Shown here in pieces: positions 1 to 13,000 of a stretch of DNA of 64,000 bases. The first letter of the stretch is position 1. Each line of letters starts with the position of its first letter. The stretch lies in NCBI GenBank assembly GCA_008711295.1, contig VUYV01000069.1, positions 3,067,403-3,131,402 on the forward strand, given 5' to 3'. Source of the stretch: Anarhynchus alexandrinus. Taxonomy: Eukaryota; Chordata; Aves; Charadriiformes; Charadriidae. The notes below the pieces were generated by a model that was not told the DNA's origin, made no database searches, and worked only from the letters and a program-made list of their open reading frames with translations. The position numbers and the translations under genes were made by a program.

Positions 1-2503
1 ATTTCCATTTGAGGCAATGGAAAATTATGTCACATATATTGTGTACGTATATATAGGCAGGGAGGCGTGTGTGTCTGAAAGAGAGACCTGAATTCTAACC
101 TGAATTAAAATGTTAAAAATAGTAGGATCCTGTTTAGCAGAGGTGACATAAGAGACCTCCTTAGTCTCCCAGTCTCCCAGTAATGCATGCTATTCTTTAA
201 TGGCAGACTGCTCTATTTTGATCACTGGTACTTCACCATGCATTACAATGCTTCATATCTCATTCTCCTTTCATTCCCCAGACATACCATGGTGTCCTTC
301 CACCTTTTGGGCCAGTCGTGCTGCTTTTGCACATCATCCTCATGTACTCAGCTAAGATGATTTATTCATGACGAAAGAAGGAATTACATGTTTGGTGTGG
401 GTATGAATTGTGACTTACCAACACAGTGCCCTTGTGAAAACCCATCTTACTAATCTGTGTAATGTAACAAATAAAATGCAGATGATTCGACAGCAGGATA
501 AACAGAAATACTTTTGTCTTCCTTTCAGCTAGTGAGTTTGATGATGATTACTTTTTCTTTAAAATCTGTAATTTCTCTCGATATTTTAGCCACGATGGCA
601 TTGCTTGATGAAAGTGAGGTCAGATGTGCACAAGAAAGGACAAGTCGTAAGTGAAAGAAAGTTGCAACACAATGTTTATAAAGGAGTTCAGCCATCATTA
701 AAGTGCCTTAACTGTGTAAGATAATTTTTGGCAACAATCGGTTTTCATAAAGTCAGGTGATCAGACCACGATGGGTCTTCTGGCGTCAAATTCCTACCGG
801 CTTTGCCAGGATTTTGGTCACACAGAGACTGTCAGGTTCCACTGCTACATGTCTAGGCAGCAGGTAGTGAGGGATGGTCTGGTGAGGATGGCAGCGGATA
901 GGCGATGCGCTCTCCTATGTGGTGGGAAAAGAAAACCCTTGAAAGTAAAAGTGGGTTAGTAAACATTAAGGTTGTACCTTTATATAACCGGGTGGTGTAA
1001 ATTGCCCCAGGTCAGAAGAAATTCCAGGTTTAATTTTTGCAACGTGCCACTGACTTGGCATGTGAAACTGGGCAAAGCACTTGCCTCCTTTAGGCCACAG
1101 CTCCCTATTTTTGGATTCGTGATGCTGCACTTTGCCTCAGCAGCCTGCCCTGATGCAAATCCAGACCATTTACAAGGTGTTTGTATAGTGGTGGGCTACA
1201 TGGAAGGAAAGCACGTAAACCAGAAATATTATTTATTTTACAAAATATTTACGTAAATTAACATTTTTCTGTGGTCTTTTCAATATTATGCAGATTTAAC
1301 AGTAGTTTGTTTATTCGGTTGAATAAAGTAAGAAAAAGAGGTAGAACAAAAGCTTTAATAGCATTTCCACTGCCCGGATGAGCTGAGAATCCACCAGGAA
1401 GGCACTAATCCATGTGCAGCATTGGTAAAAAAGAGGGAAGATGCTATCCCGCACCTGGGATGGAGAAGTTTGCCACCAGAGGGAGTCGTGTGAATACAGT
1501 ACAAGTGGTTGTATTGGCACAGCAAAGGTCATTAGATATTTTAGAGATAAGGTTCAACGATCAAAGTTTTCTCTTTGGCCACAGGCAATTGTCTACCAAT
1601 TCAACATGTAATGAAAATCAGCTTAAAAGTTTGGGTTTTGGCTAAACGTGCCTGGCTGCAAAATTTACTTGGTGAAAATGTTACCTTGAGGCTTCACACT
1701 CAACCTTCAGAATTTGTGCAAAGTGCGCGCTTGCTCAATAAAACAAAATTGCTAAGTAATCCACCCAAATTTTATGCTTGAAAATACAACTGGGACTGAA
1801 AATCAAGACGTGCTTTAAATACCATGTACACTTTCACTGAATTAGTGTAAAAATCGTGGTGATCTGAAATTTTCCTGGCAACTGCTTTGCTGGTGGTAAA
1901 GCAGATTACATCCGACTGCTGTAATGTCTCTGCATTGCTGATAGCAGAATGAGCTAGAGAGCATCATGCAACAAATACTTTGGCTCTGGAATTGAGTAGA
2001 GGGTGGAAGAAATACAGCATTGTTGTTATAGAATGATTCTTTTAAAGAGGTATGGGATCTATTCCAAATAATACTGAAGTCCTTTATACTGCCAATATGG
2101 TTTAAAAGAGCCTAACAACAAGCCAGAACAGAAGCTGATATGATCTGATGCTTCAGCAAGAAAAAGGAGTCCTTTAGAGAAGTCTGCCCATTCAGCGCCT
2201 GCTTTGGTTTTATTTGCTACACTTAAACTCCCAGTACGTCTGATACGTCCTTTAATATGGAAATGCATATACAGCCCTCCCTGAAGTAACAAACCTATTA
2301 AAATTTTAGGAAGCTATTCATCGCTCCTTGAAAACCAGGTTCCCTTAGCTGCACAGGGTTAAACGCTCTATGTTAGAAATATGAAGAAAACAGCAGACTG
2401 AAAAAGAACTCAAATAGCTGAGAAATAGCAATTTCAAGCCCTGAGGGTGCCCACAGACCCCACCCAATGCTATGTGCCAGGGAAGGGGTGGTATTAGGTT
2501 TTA
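1..2503. other. Intergenic, AT-rich; no feature supported
   Basis: Only short scattered open frames with no recognisable domain, no splice-bounded coding segment and no RNA gene that I can see. Confidence 0.6.
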
Positions 2504-2625
2504 GATATATAATATAATATAATATAGTATAGTATAGTATAGTATAATATAATATAATATAATATAATATAATATAATATAATATAATATAATATAATAT
2601 AATATAATAAATATAACATATATAT
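2504..2625. repeat. Pentanucleotide microsatellite (AATAT)n with an internal AGTAT block
   Basis: About 110 bases of period-5 repeat. Near its left end, at about 2525-2545, a run of AGTAT variants interrupts an otherwise regular AATAT array. The two minus-strand open frames over it (ILYYI repeats) are translations of the microsatellite. Confidence 0.95.
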
Positions 2626-5600
2626 TTGCCTCTGCTTTTCCCTGCCTGCTGCCTATTCCCCTTCTCACTGCTGCTCCTCTGTAGCACAATATTTCTGCAT
2701 CTCTCTGCCAAACCAAAGTTTATTTTAAGGTTAGAGTATGTCACAGAAGAGGTGCTGCTGAGTCTGTATTCTTCTTTTTCAGTGTGAGTGAGTTCTTCAT
2801 AAGCATAAAGATTGCCTGCCTTTCAGGAATTGTGACATTTTTCATTCTACAGACCTAACATCCTTATGACCTTTGCAATTTCCATCATCCTTTTCCCTCA
2901 AACTTACAATACATTTGGGGTATAGAATTTGCAAAATGCAAATCAACCCATGAGGATCTTGCTTTCTATCTTTTTCATACCTAGCAGAATGGAGCCGGTC
3001 TGGTAGCAACCTAGTAACTCTTTAAATTATGGCACATATAGAATACCACCTGTTCATGAACATAAATATAACAATTACAAAAAATTATAAAATTATATAA
3101 AAATATTTATAATATTTTTATTTTTACAACCTTCATGCTTGCAGGAAAATTTTAAAAATTATTAGAAAAAATAATTGCTTTTAAAAGGAGAAATTAAAAT
3201 GGAATATGTAATTTGGCTGAATGAGGTTATTTTTAGTATTTGAGACTATTGATTCTATCATCTCATTCATTTTTCTGGGGCGTGAACATGGAATCTCTTG
3301 TAAGGATCCATGGAGGGAATTTCAGCACAGTTTGCAGGAGTAGTGAGTTTATTTTGCTGCTGATCCTATTTTGCTGCTATAACTCAAGCAAACTTTGTAG
3401 GTGTTGCTGTTCTTGCACTTTGTACTGGAGAATAGCAGAATCTGCAAAGATTCATTGATCCTCCTGTACTATCCTGCTCTATCCTGCTTTTCGTGCGTCG
3501 CTCCAACAAACTGTCATGGGATGCATCTATACATCGCAGCTCCCGGGCTTGGTGTTTGTGGGGGTTTTTATAGGACATATGTAATGGAGCTGCAGTGTTG
3601 TCCCTTCCGGAGCTCTAGAAGGCAGATATACTTGTGGAGGGAAGGAAAACAACTTGATTTTTCTTTAAAATCAGTTAAAATCAGTTCAACACATTCCACA
3701 GTGCTTACGCGGCTCCCTAAAACAATGTTAAATACAGTTATTGTCCTTACCTGACCCTTTGGAAATGGAAAGGTATAGTCACACCATTTTAAGTTGTCCA
3801 CATGGAAAATTGTGGCCTATTGCAATTCACAGTTCAAAATAAATTTTGAAACTTGCAGCTGAGCAGGTATTCCGATGATCATTTTATTTTAAAATTGATC
3901 GGAAAGGTTTTTGGTTAAACAACTATTAACTATAGCTTTATTAATTTTTAAGTGTTAGTAAAACACGTTTCTCCATTTTTAACACAGAATTTATTTAAAT
4001 TGATTACATTTAATTACATACAAATGGAGAAAAATGTCTCATTTTTATGAGTTAAAATTCTTAATTCAACTATCATTTTGATTCACTCTAGACATTAATG
4101 CTAGAGTATCAGTTTGAATATGATAGAGTATTTTTTATATATAATACTTTGTAATGTCCTTATATAAAATATTAAGTGTTCCAATATTAAAAAATCATAG
4201 TACTTCAGCATAAATACAATTCTGATTTTACATTTTTATCCCAGTTTGGAGTGAAACACTGTGAAATATTACATTTTCCACAGAGATGAACATTCTGTTT
4301 TCTTACCGACTGTATTTTACTTGTTTGAAAAATGGCACTAAAACCAGTTCAAGCCTGAAAATGTTCCATAACATAAACAAGAAGTTCATAATGTCATGCT
4401 TGGTGCCTTGTTAGCTTGAAGAAAGTGAATAAGATTCTGTAAAATGCTTAGTTTTATAAGTACTTCTTAAAAACATGACTCGGGCAAATCCTTTATCTTT
4501 AGTAATATTTTAGGCAACAGAAGAATTTCAGCAATTAAAATGCTGCTCCCAAAGCTAGTTATTTCACCAAGCCAAATGAGAAATACACAGATTAGAGGTT
4601 TTTTTGTGGATTTCTTTCTAATTTAGGAAGAAAAACAATGTGGAAGACGGGCCATCTTCAGAGCTGATTAAAGAAACCTCAGATGTCAGGGAATACACAG
4701 CTCTGTTAAGAAAAGAAGGCTATTAAGTAGCCTTTGAGCAGCACTGCAATGTGACATTTTTACAAGGAACTCATTTGGAAAAAAGTAAAGAGCAGATACT
4801 CAGAAGAGACTGAGAAGAGTGCAGCTATTACGCTTTCCTGTAATCTGGAAAAGGTGATGACTTGTTATTCTTATCCACAAGAAAGTGTCCCTCAGTAGAA
4901 CTAAATCCCAGCAAAATAGGTATTTTCTGCTGGGCCCGTTTTCTTAGTTGTCCCCCGTTATTTTCAGTAGCATTTATCATTCCTAAGGCCTTGCTTCTAA
5001 TCTCCTTGGGGTAAACCAAGTTGTTAACAGCTGAGAAAAGACACAAATGCTCATGGGAGGAGATAGGAACACAGCCATAGATCTACTCATGAACAGCTCT
5101 CGGATACTAAAGAGCAATTCCCACAGGCATTAAGGTGAATACCAGTGTGTTGAACATTTTATGCAAGAAAAGCCTCTGCAGTATTTCAGAAGTATTTCTA
5201 CACAAGAGGCTACCTGAAGGAAATCTCCATAAAGAAATTTTTAAGGCATTCATTGTTGGCATTTCCTATGGGAGCTGGATTTTGTGCAGCTCTGAGCATC
5301 TACAGGAACCACTCCCAATTCTGGCAGGTCTGTTGGAGCATGCAGACATCCACGGAGAGATGGTGACTTCCCCCAGACCCTAAACTGCTGCACTGAAATG
5401 CTGCTTTCATCCCTGAGAGAGGCTCATCTGGATCCCACCTCCTACGAGAAGGAGTCTGGGGAAGGGCAGAGCGGACCTGCACAGGCATCTCCCTGTGCAG
5501 TCCCCAGCCTGGTGGGGGAGTGTGATATGTGCTTGCGTACGTGGTACGATTCATATTTTCACCCCTTGTAATACCCTCCCTTACCCTGACTGAAGGCACG

Positions 5601-6380
5601 TGGATGTATAATGCATATACAACAGTTGCCATATATGGTATAGGATGCTGTGAAAAAGTGTGCCCATTTTCATCACCGTTGAAAGGCAGACCAGCTTATT
5701 TGGATTCACCACTGCTATGTGAAAGCACGGGTTTCGATTCTCATTCAGGGTGCTGTAAGGAGAAACCCCCCTGGAATTCGTCTGAAAACAGACGTTTACG
5801 ACAGTAAATGCAAGAAGAATCAGGCTCATTTTATGCAGTTATTTCCCGAATGTAGATAAATGCAGATCACCTCATGCTCTTTATAAATTGCATTATTCAG
5901 CTGATGTATAAGTCCCTTGTGGAAAGCCGCAGCCTGCAGAAGTGAGTCTAGATACAGTCTCAGCTGTTTTAATTTGCCTTGCATCTGTTTACTCGCAAAG
6001 ATATTAAAGGACAAAGTTTTACAAACCTAAACCTATTCTTGATGGCTTAAGGAAGAAAACAGTCCCTGGGTCTGTTTGCCTAAATGAAGTGGCAACATCT
6101 TCTGTCTGCACACCTTGAGGGCTTTGTATCAGGGAAATTGCCATCCCTACTCCAATGCAAACCCTTTTCTGGTCAGGTGCCACCAGGGTTACTAATGGCT
6201 ATGTTCCTTCCCTCTGTTTGCTTGTTTTGTGTCCTCTCCATTGTGCACTGTCTGAGCAATGAGCTGTGAAACTGCATTTGTTCACAAAATGAAACTCAAG
6301 TGATTTGGTCCCAATGCAGCAGAAATTCAGACATTTGCCTTTACCTGTAAAAGAAGCTTTGTCCCAAGAGGTACCAGGGT
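2626..6380. other. Intergenic; no feature supported
   Basis: AT-rich to about 5.1 kb, then more mixed to 6.38 kb. The somewhat GC-richer 5.38-5.54 kb segment carries frames on both strands but nothing recognisable. Confidence 0.6.
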
Positions 6381-6982
6381 GTATAGGGTTTGCGTGGCAA
6401 GGTTTTGGTAGCGGGGGGGGGGCTACAGGGGTGGCTTCTGTGTGAAGCTTCTAGAAGCTTCCCCTGTGTTCGACAGAGCCAATGCCAGCCGGCTCCAAGA
6501 CAGACCCACCCCTGGCCAAGGCCGAGCCCATGAGCGATTGTGGTGGCACCTCTGGGATAATGTAGTTAAGAAGGGGAAAAAACCTTCTGCATGACAGCAA
6601 TTACAGCTGGAGAGAGGGGTGAAAATATGTGAGAGAAACAGCCCTGCATACGCCAAGGTCAGTGAAGGAGAGGGAGGAGTTGCTCCAGGCGCTGGAGCAG
6701 AGATTCCCCTGCAGCCCGTGGTGAAGACCATGGTGAGGCAGGCTGCCGCTCTGCAGCCCATGGAGTTAATGGTGGAACAGATACTCACCTGCAGCCCGTG
6801 GATGACCTCAAGCCAGAGCAGGTGGATGGCCAAAGAAAGCTCTGACCCTCTGGAGACCCCACGCTGGAGCAGGCTACTGGCAGGACCTGTGGACCCATGG
6901 AGAGAGGAGCCCACGCTGGAGCAGGTTTACTGGCAGGATTTGTGACTCCGTGGGGGACCCACATTGGAGTAGTCTTGAAGTA
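6381..6982 (+). mobile_element. Partial LTR of an avian endogenous-retrovirus family (ERVL/TguLTR5-like)
   Basis: The stretch begins GGGTTTGCGTGGCAAGG, then a G run and GGCTACAGGGGTGGCTTC, followed by repeated blocks of the type GGACCCACGCTGGAGCAG and CTGCAGCCCGTGG. I recognise this pattern from a widespread avian LTR family, though the name is from memory and not checked. The family consensus continues well past this point, so the copy appears truncated on its right. I see no internal retroviral genes beside it. The 108-residue open frame at 6619-6945 is LTR sequence, not a gene. Confidence 0.6.
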
Positions 6983-8334
6983 GGGCTTCTCTCACTTTGT
7001 GAGGAAATTTCCTGCTTCCCACCACCCGTCGTTTCTGACATCATTTCTGTGCCCTTCTCCTTTCAAGCATCTCCTGGATTGCGCTGATTCCCTCCTACCT
7101 GCCCCATCCTGCAAACCCAAAGCTTCCTCTAACTGAGTGAGCACAGCCGCATTCGAGGAAAGAGCAGTTTCTTTCCATCTTTCCCTCCCTTCCTCTGGTT
7201 CCACCCCACCATCTGTGGTACTTTCCCCTCTGCCGCACAGCCACCAGATTATTTTATATAAAACATACACTGTACTGTACCATTTACTGTAAACAAACAC
7301 AGATCAAACATCACAGAGGGCAGAAGACAGGACAGGGGGGCCCTGTGCGCAGTTGTGAACAGCCAAGTATCCTGCTCCTATGGAGGAAGGGAGTATGGAG
7401 GCAGTTAAAATGAACTGCCATTTGAAGGAAATACTACTTCTCTTTCCCTCCTGCAGAGTTGCCCATTGCCCAGCCACGTTCCTCAGCTGGATGCACAAAA
7501 TACTTTAGCCTGAGGGAGACAAAAAAAATAAGGAGAAAGATTATGGAGATACCAAGCTGATGGAATATAAAGGTTAAGAGTGAAATAGCTTTCTAATCCA
7601 AATATTTAGTCCTTTTAATTTCCTGAGAAAATTTTGTATTTTAGCCTGAGTGTGTTTCAGGGCAAGCCAAACAAGTCTGCTGTTTGATCTACGAAGACAA
7701 AGGCTAAGCCATGTAAAAGCCTCTTGTGCCCTCTCAGATATCCAGCAAACGCTGTGCTCTTCCAGGATCGCCGAGCAAAGACACGCGGTAGTAGTGGCAA
7801 TCTGATGCAGATGGGTAACTCCCACGGACGATACCTCTGCGACGTTCTTACTTGGAGAGCAGATGGGTGTTTGGGATTACGTCCCCCTGCAGAAGGATTC
7901 TTCCAGGAGTGGAACAACTTCGTTCACGGCAGAACTGTGTCTTGGTGTAAGGCTCGTTGGAAGCCTACCCTTCATACACATTTTGTGAATGAAGAGAGGC
8001 ACAAGGCTGTATTTGCAAAGTTAGATGTCAAAAAACAGGACCTCTGAGCAAAAATTACGCAAATGACCCAATTTTCCTAATCACCAGGAATGTACACCTC
8101 TTATTGCCTCTGGTGTATTATCTAGTAAACAATCCATGGGAAAAGGACTTAACCGGTGCCTTAATTAGACCACTTGTATTTAGGTGAGTTTTGGCAGGCA
8201 TTCAGCTTGAATAATTTTTTTTGCAAAGTTCTAAGCTTGCCAAGGTGGCATTTAGTTAGGAACATTTCATCAGCTCTAACAGTTTTTAAAGTCTCAGAGA
8301 AGTTTCCCCCTTATTTTGTTGGAGGCTGCCTTGG

Positions 8335-8645
8335 GTAGAGTGGAACGGAGGATAAGGTGTTAGCGCGTTTAGCTTGAGACCCAGGAGAACCAAGTTCAAT
8401 TTTCAGCTCCACCATAATCTTCCAGTATGACAGCTCATTGTTTCTGCTTCAGTTCATCACTTTTATTACTTTTGAAACAGAGCTGAATAACTTTCTAGAT
8501 TTCTTTTCAGACCATGAGTTGTTCAGCTCAGTCCAGGAGTCACTAAATTAAACCGAATGGCCTAAAAATATGGGCAGCTAGAATGGGAAGTTTTTGTGTC
8601 TCTGGGAAATAGGGATGACACTATTTCCCTACTTAGAGCTGTAAA
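8335..8645 (+). repeat. Ancient MIR/CORE-SINE-like element
   Basis: A tRNA-like head (GGATAAGGTGTTAGCGCG, then CCAGGAGAACCAAGTTCAA resembling a B box) is followed by a MIR-like body and, at about 8605-8643, GGGAAATAGGGATGACACT and TTTCCCTACTTAGAG, close to the MIR 3' region. Strongly diverged; assignment is by eye. Confidence 0.5.
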
Positions 8646-9977
8646 ACATACTAAGATATCAGTAGCTTGGCCGTTAAAGTACAATAGCTAAAAATAGATT
8701 GTTCGGTTAAACATCTGGTACAAATACAACAACAACAAATCTTTTAAAATGGAAATCTTTAGTATGTGCTATGGAAGGGAGAAAATGTCCAATTTTTCCA
8801 ATTTTTCTGAAATACTATGTCAATGGCAATAGAGTTCAAAAGACATCTGCATACATGATTATGTAAAAATACAATCAAATAGTGAATAATTGCAGAAGAT
8901 TTGTCCAAATTTTATTGTAAGAAAACTCTTATTTTTTATACCCTTGTGTGGACTTAACATGAATTTTCCAGCATAACCAGGTAACTAAGAAAAGAGCCAC
9001 AGAAGCTGCAAAAAATCCAGAGAATTTGTGATTTTAGTGAGTCAATGACAAACCATCTATTGTCTCAGTGGGGCCAGAATTTCACTCACAATGTTTTAAT
9101 TCCTCTCTGGTCTCTGAAGTGGTACGCGAGAATGGAAGTGTAGCAGACATGGATAATGTATTGGAAGGGTTTTCATTTACTCGTATCAGTGACCATAAAA
9201 AATGGACTTAGAGATGGAGGTTACAGTTTCTGGGGTTTTTTTGGAAGGGTATAAAATGTTTGAAAGTCTTTAACACATCTAACATTCCCAGGGTTAGTAG
9301 GTCCTTAGATGAATTTGGCAATCCATTTCACACTTTATTTTCCCTTACATTAGCAAAGTGATGCCAGCGCGTTTAAAAAATATTAAAAGTTCTGTCTAAA
9401 ACATGATTACTCAAAAAAGAAATCAATGAGAATTTACCCTTCTAAGGCCCGAGAAAGGGCTGCAAACCTGAGTTTATTATGATGCAATTCACAACAAATA
9501 GATCGCTTTGGATTAGAACCGAGAGACGGTGATTGGAGATCCCATTATAACAATGTTCTTGGAAGTGAAGGTGCTTGTCACCTATCAGTTTTGAGATGAG
9601 GGAAAATAGGCACTTTAGGTGCACAGTATTTCCTAGGGCAAATCTGTACTTCCTAGGGCAAAAAGTCTCTTTGCTTTGTTAGTAACAGCTGAATGAAAAA
9701 AGGTGCATGAGTCAGCCTCCTTCCCCTCTCTACTGTCCCTTGGCCAGTACCGTTGTTCAAACTCATGTTTGGAGAGCTTTTGATGGTGCCAAGTGTGCGG
9801 CACCGCTCTCTTCGTGTCATTGAAAGAGACCTGTCATTTGGAGAGCACCTTCCAGAAAGGAGTAGACCTTTTCAGGGATCAGCCCCCAACTTTATAGCTG
9901 ATGTCAGATATTTTACATGATGCAACTTTCCCATTTTTGGAAAAAGGATTTGTAGAAATAAATCTCTCTGCACATCT

Positions 9978-10026
9978 GTCATCCATCCATCCATCCATCC
10001 ATATGTCTGTCCATCCATCCATCATC
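9978..10026. repeat. Tetranucleotide microsatellite (CATC)n
   Basis: Two runs of ATCC/CATC units separated by a short ATATGTCTGT interruption. Confidence 0.92.
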
Positions 10027-13000
10027 TCCTAGTTTAAAAATAAGGCTAACATTTCACATGGAAAAATTATGGACCACAAATGAATCTTAAAGATGACATC
10101 TTTGTGTAGTAAAATGGAGGTCTAAAGGTATTGCAAGACATAGGTTTTGGTTGTTCACGTAATTTTAATGACTTCCCGTGAATCTATGAATTTGTATGTG
10201 AGTTTAATACAAATGACAATTCTGTAGCAAGTTTCAACTGTTTGCAGTTTGGGAATGAATTAATTTGCGAATTAATCTGCAGTTTTGACCTGTCCAATTA
10301 CACTGTAATGGAAAAGCATTATGAAATCATAAATTACAACAGAAACCAAATTCTGGGACTAGTCTGACTTTTGCATATTTTGAGCATGACTGAAGTTTTC
10401 TGTCTTACCTTGCATCACCAACAGCGTAACTCGTCCAGGAATCATCACAGGAGGAAATTGAGTTAAGGTTCTTCATTAACATCTCTTTCACCTTATAGAG
10501 GATGGAATGAAAACGTATTCCATCCTTTTTTGGGGATTAGATTACTTCTGAAAAGACTCTGCACTCCCTATTCACCTGCACAGGTGTCCTTCTGAGGCAC
10601 CTCTCACAGGTTAATTTCTCACTAGGGAGTGGAAATGAATATTTAATATTTATGTTCCAGTATTTCTGGTTGTGTCCTAGGAACCAGTTAACAATGATCT
10701 GGACCACCAGGATTTGGTTAAGCAGATTTGACTCACTAAAACACGAGGTAGTTACTTGAAGCTGGAGAAAACCGTTAGAATAAGTTTCATAGGTGTAACT
10801 CTGCCCAGAAAATAGGTTCAAAGTTATATACAATCATATAGACAAGAGATACAGAAAGAAATTGCTTACTCTGCTGAGTCTAATAACAGGGCTATCTTGC
10901 TTTACTCAATATTCTGTCTATGTTAATAGATAGCAGTTGAGTCATTCCACAGATACGACAAGCTCTGTACCTAATAGCAAAGTTCTACAGAATTTAATTT
11001 GGAACATATTTACAGACCCTTTTTTAACCAAATATATGGAATTTCGAATGATTTATCATAGTCCGTTACATTCCAAAAGTTTTCAGAATCACTTCAGTTG
11101 GACCATATTGATTATCAGTCGTTCTCTTGGTCTCTAATTATACAGTTCTACAGGACTCGACAGCCCTTATCAGTGACAAAACCCAGCCTCACTGACACTG
11201 AAAATGGGACCGTCTTTATGAAACAACACGCTCTCATTAACATTTGCTCCCAAACAGCATCCAGATGTTGTCCTTAGTTGTGAGTGACTTTCATTTAGAG
11301 TGAAATGAAGACACATAATATGGTGCAAAGACAAACAGTAAAATTAATCTTTTTTTTTGGCAAAATTGTGGTTTTACTTGCAGCTTTCATCACAATATAC
11401 TTACAACTGAACTTGAGCTTACCAGCTTACCTCCAGGCTTTTGCAGAGTCCCACCGAGCACAGGTATTATGACCCTACAGAGGAATTTCTACAGCAGGTA
11501 ACAGTACAAGGCGTAAGATAAAATAATGCAATAGATGTAACTAACAAAATGATGCAATTGTCCTTAAACTCATAAATAACAGTGGTTCTTCACTTCTTAA
11601 AAAATATACTAAAAGGTGCATAAATACATCTCTTTTTAAGTCAACACTTATTCCTGTGCATAACTTTCATCTGATGTTCAAATCCTGTTGAATCCAATAG
11701 AATTCATCACACTGATGCTTTCCTGGGCAGGAACCTGCAAGAAGCGTGTGAGGGAAGATGCAAGCCAAGCTACAGGAACGTGCTGCTATCAGAATTTAAG
11801 TTTAATTTTCATGGCAAAATATTATCAAGCAAATAAAACAAGCAGACAGCTGTAATGCCTATTGCCTACCCTGCATAGCCAGTATCAGGTACTATTTCTC
11901 TCTTTCTGCCCAAACAAGAATAAATTAATATTGTTAATAGAAGCAATAACACATACAAGCAGAACTTTTAATCTTCAAAACAGTTTCATGAACATGAATT
12001 ATACTAAAAAGAAATGTGCTCTTTGCAAATGTCATGAAACATGGCCTTTACCTTTTTGGACATAATTTATAACTTCACGCTGTCACATCTTGTGGAGTTG
12101 GGTAAATTGTTGGCATTAGCATCTTGACAAAGTATTTGTCTACAGAAATTTAATTTACCTTGGAAAAGGAAAAAAGAAAACTGTTTTTTCCTGAGGTTTT
12201 GCAAGCTGTATCCTACCCTATGATAAAGGAGTTTTGCGTCTCAAAATTTTAGTGAAAATTAAGAAAAATCATACAGCGAGTACTAACATATATTTATTTT
12301 GTCACTGTAGTTGTAATTTCTGGAGATCATGCTCAAATTTTTTTTTCATGATCTCTAAGGTAGCTTGACTTTCAACCACCCAGGCAATTTTACAGGTCTT
12401 AAGTATCACTTAATAGGAATTCTACTGAGTGAAATAAAGGTTGTTCCCCTCCCCTCACCATTTAAGAGAAATTAATGGTTAAAATCAACACATTTAAAAA
12501 ATGGTTATTTTCTTTCAACGCTGGGCAGATACGAAGCAGGGAGGGAAATAGATGGGGTCTGGTGCCTGGGACCTCCAAGTATATGAGGCCATGTTTTCCA
12601 TTTTATATGCAAGAGAAAAGACATGGACGAAGGACTTGGAACGTGGAGAGGGGCTCAGGGGACAAAGCAGCCTTCACGTGTCCGAGCTGGGCAACCAGAA
12701 CATAACATACTCAGAATTAACAGCATTTTCTGAAAATGTTGACTCATTTTCAAAAGTGTGTGTTTTCCTTCTCTATACAGAGCACACTGTAAGATGATTC
12801 TATTTCTAGACAAACAGATGCCAGTAACTTAATTTATTCTTCTTAGATTTCACATCTTATACTCTGTTTGTGAAAGTTGTGCCCAGTTCTCCGCGCTGTT
12901 TTTGCTACTGCTGTAGATACTCTAAAAATAACATATGTGAGGGTGATATTTTTAGTGATCATTTTAAATTACCTTGTCATTGGTTGCAATCACATTAATC

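Noticed and set aside
6423..6945. Frames of 163 (minus) and 108 (plus) residues
   Set aside because: Both lie in the LTR fragment and translate its minirepeats.
9978..10026. Possible CRISPR-like array
   Set aside because: It is a simple tetranucleotide microsatellite with no spacers.
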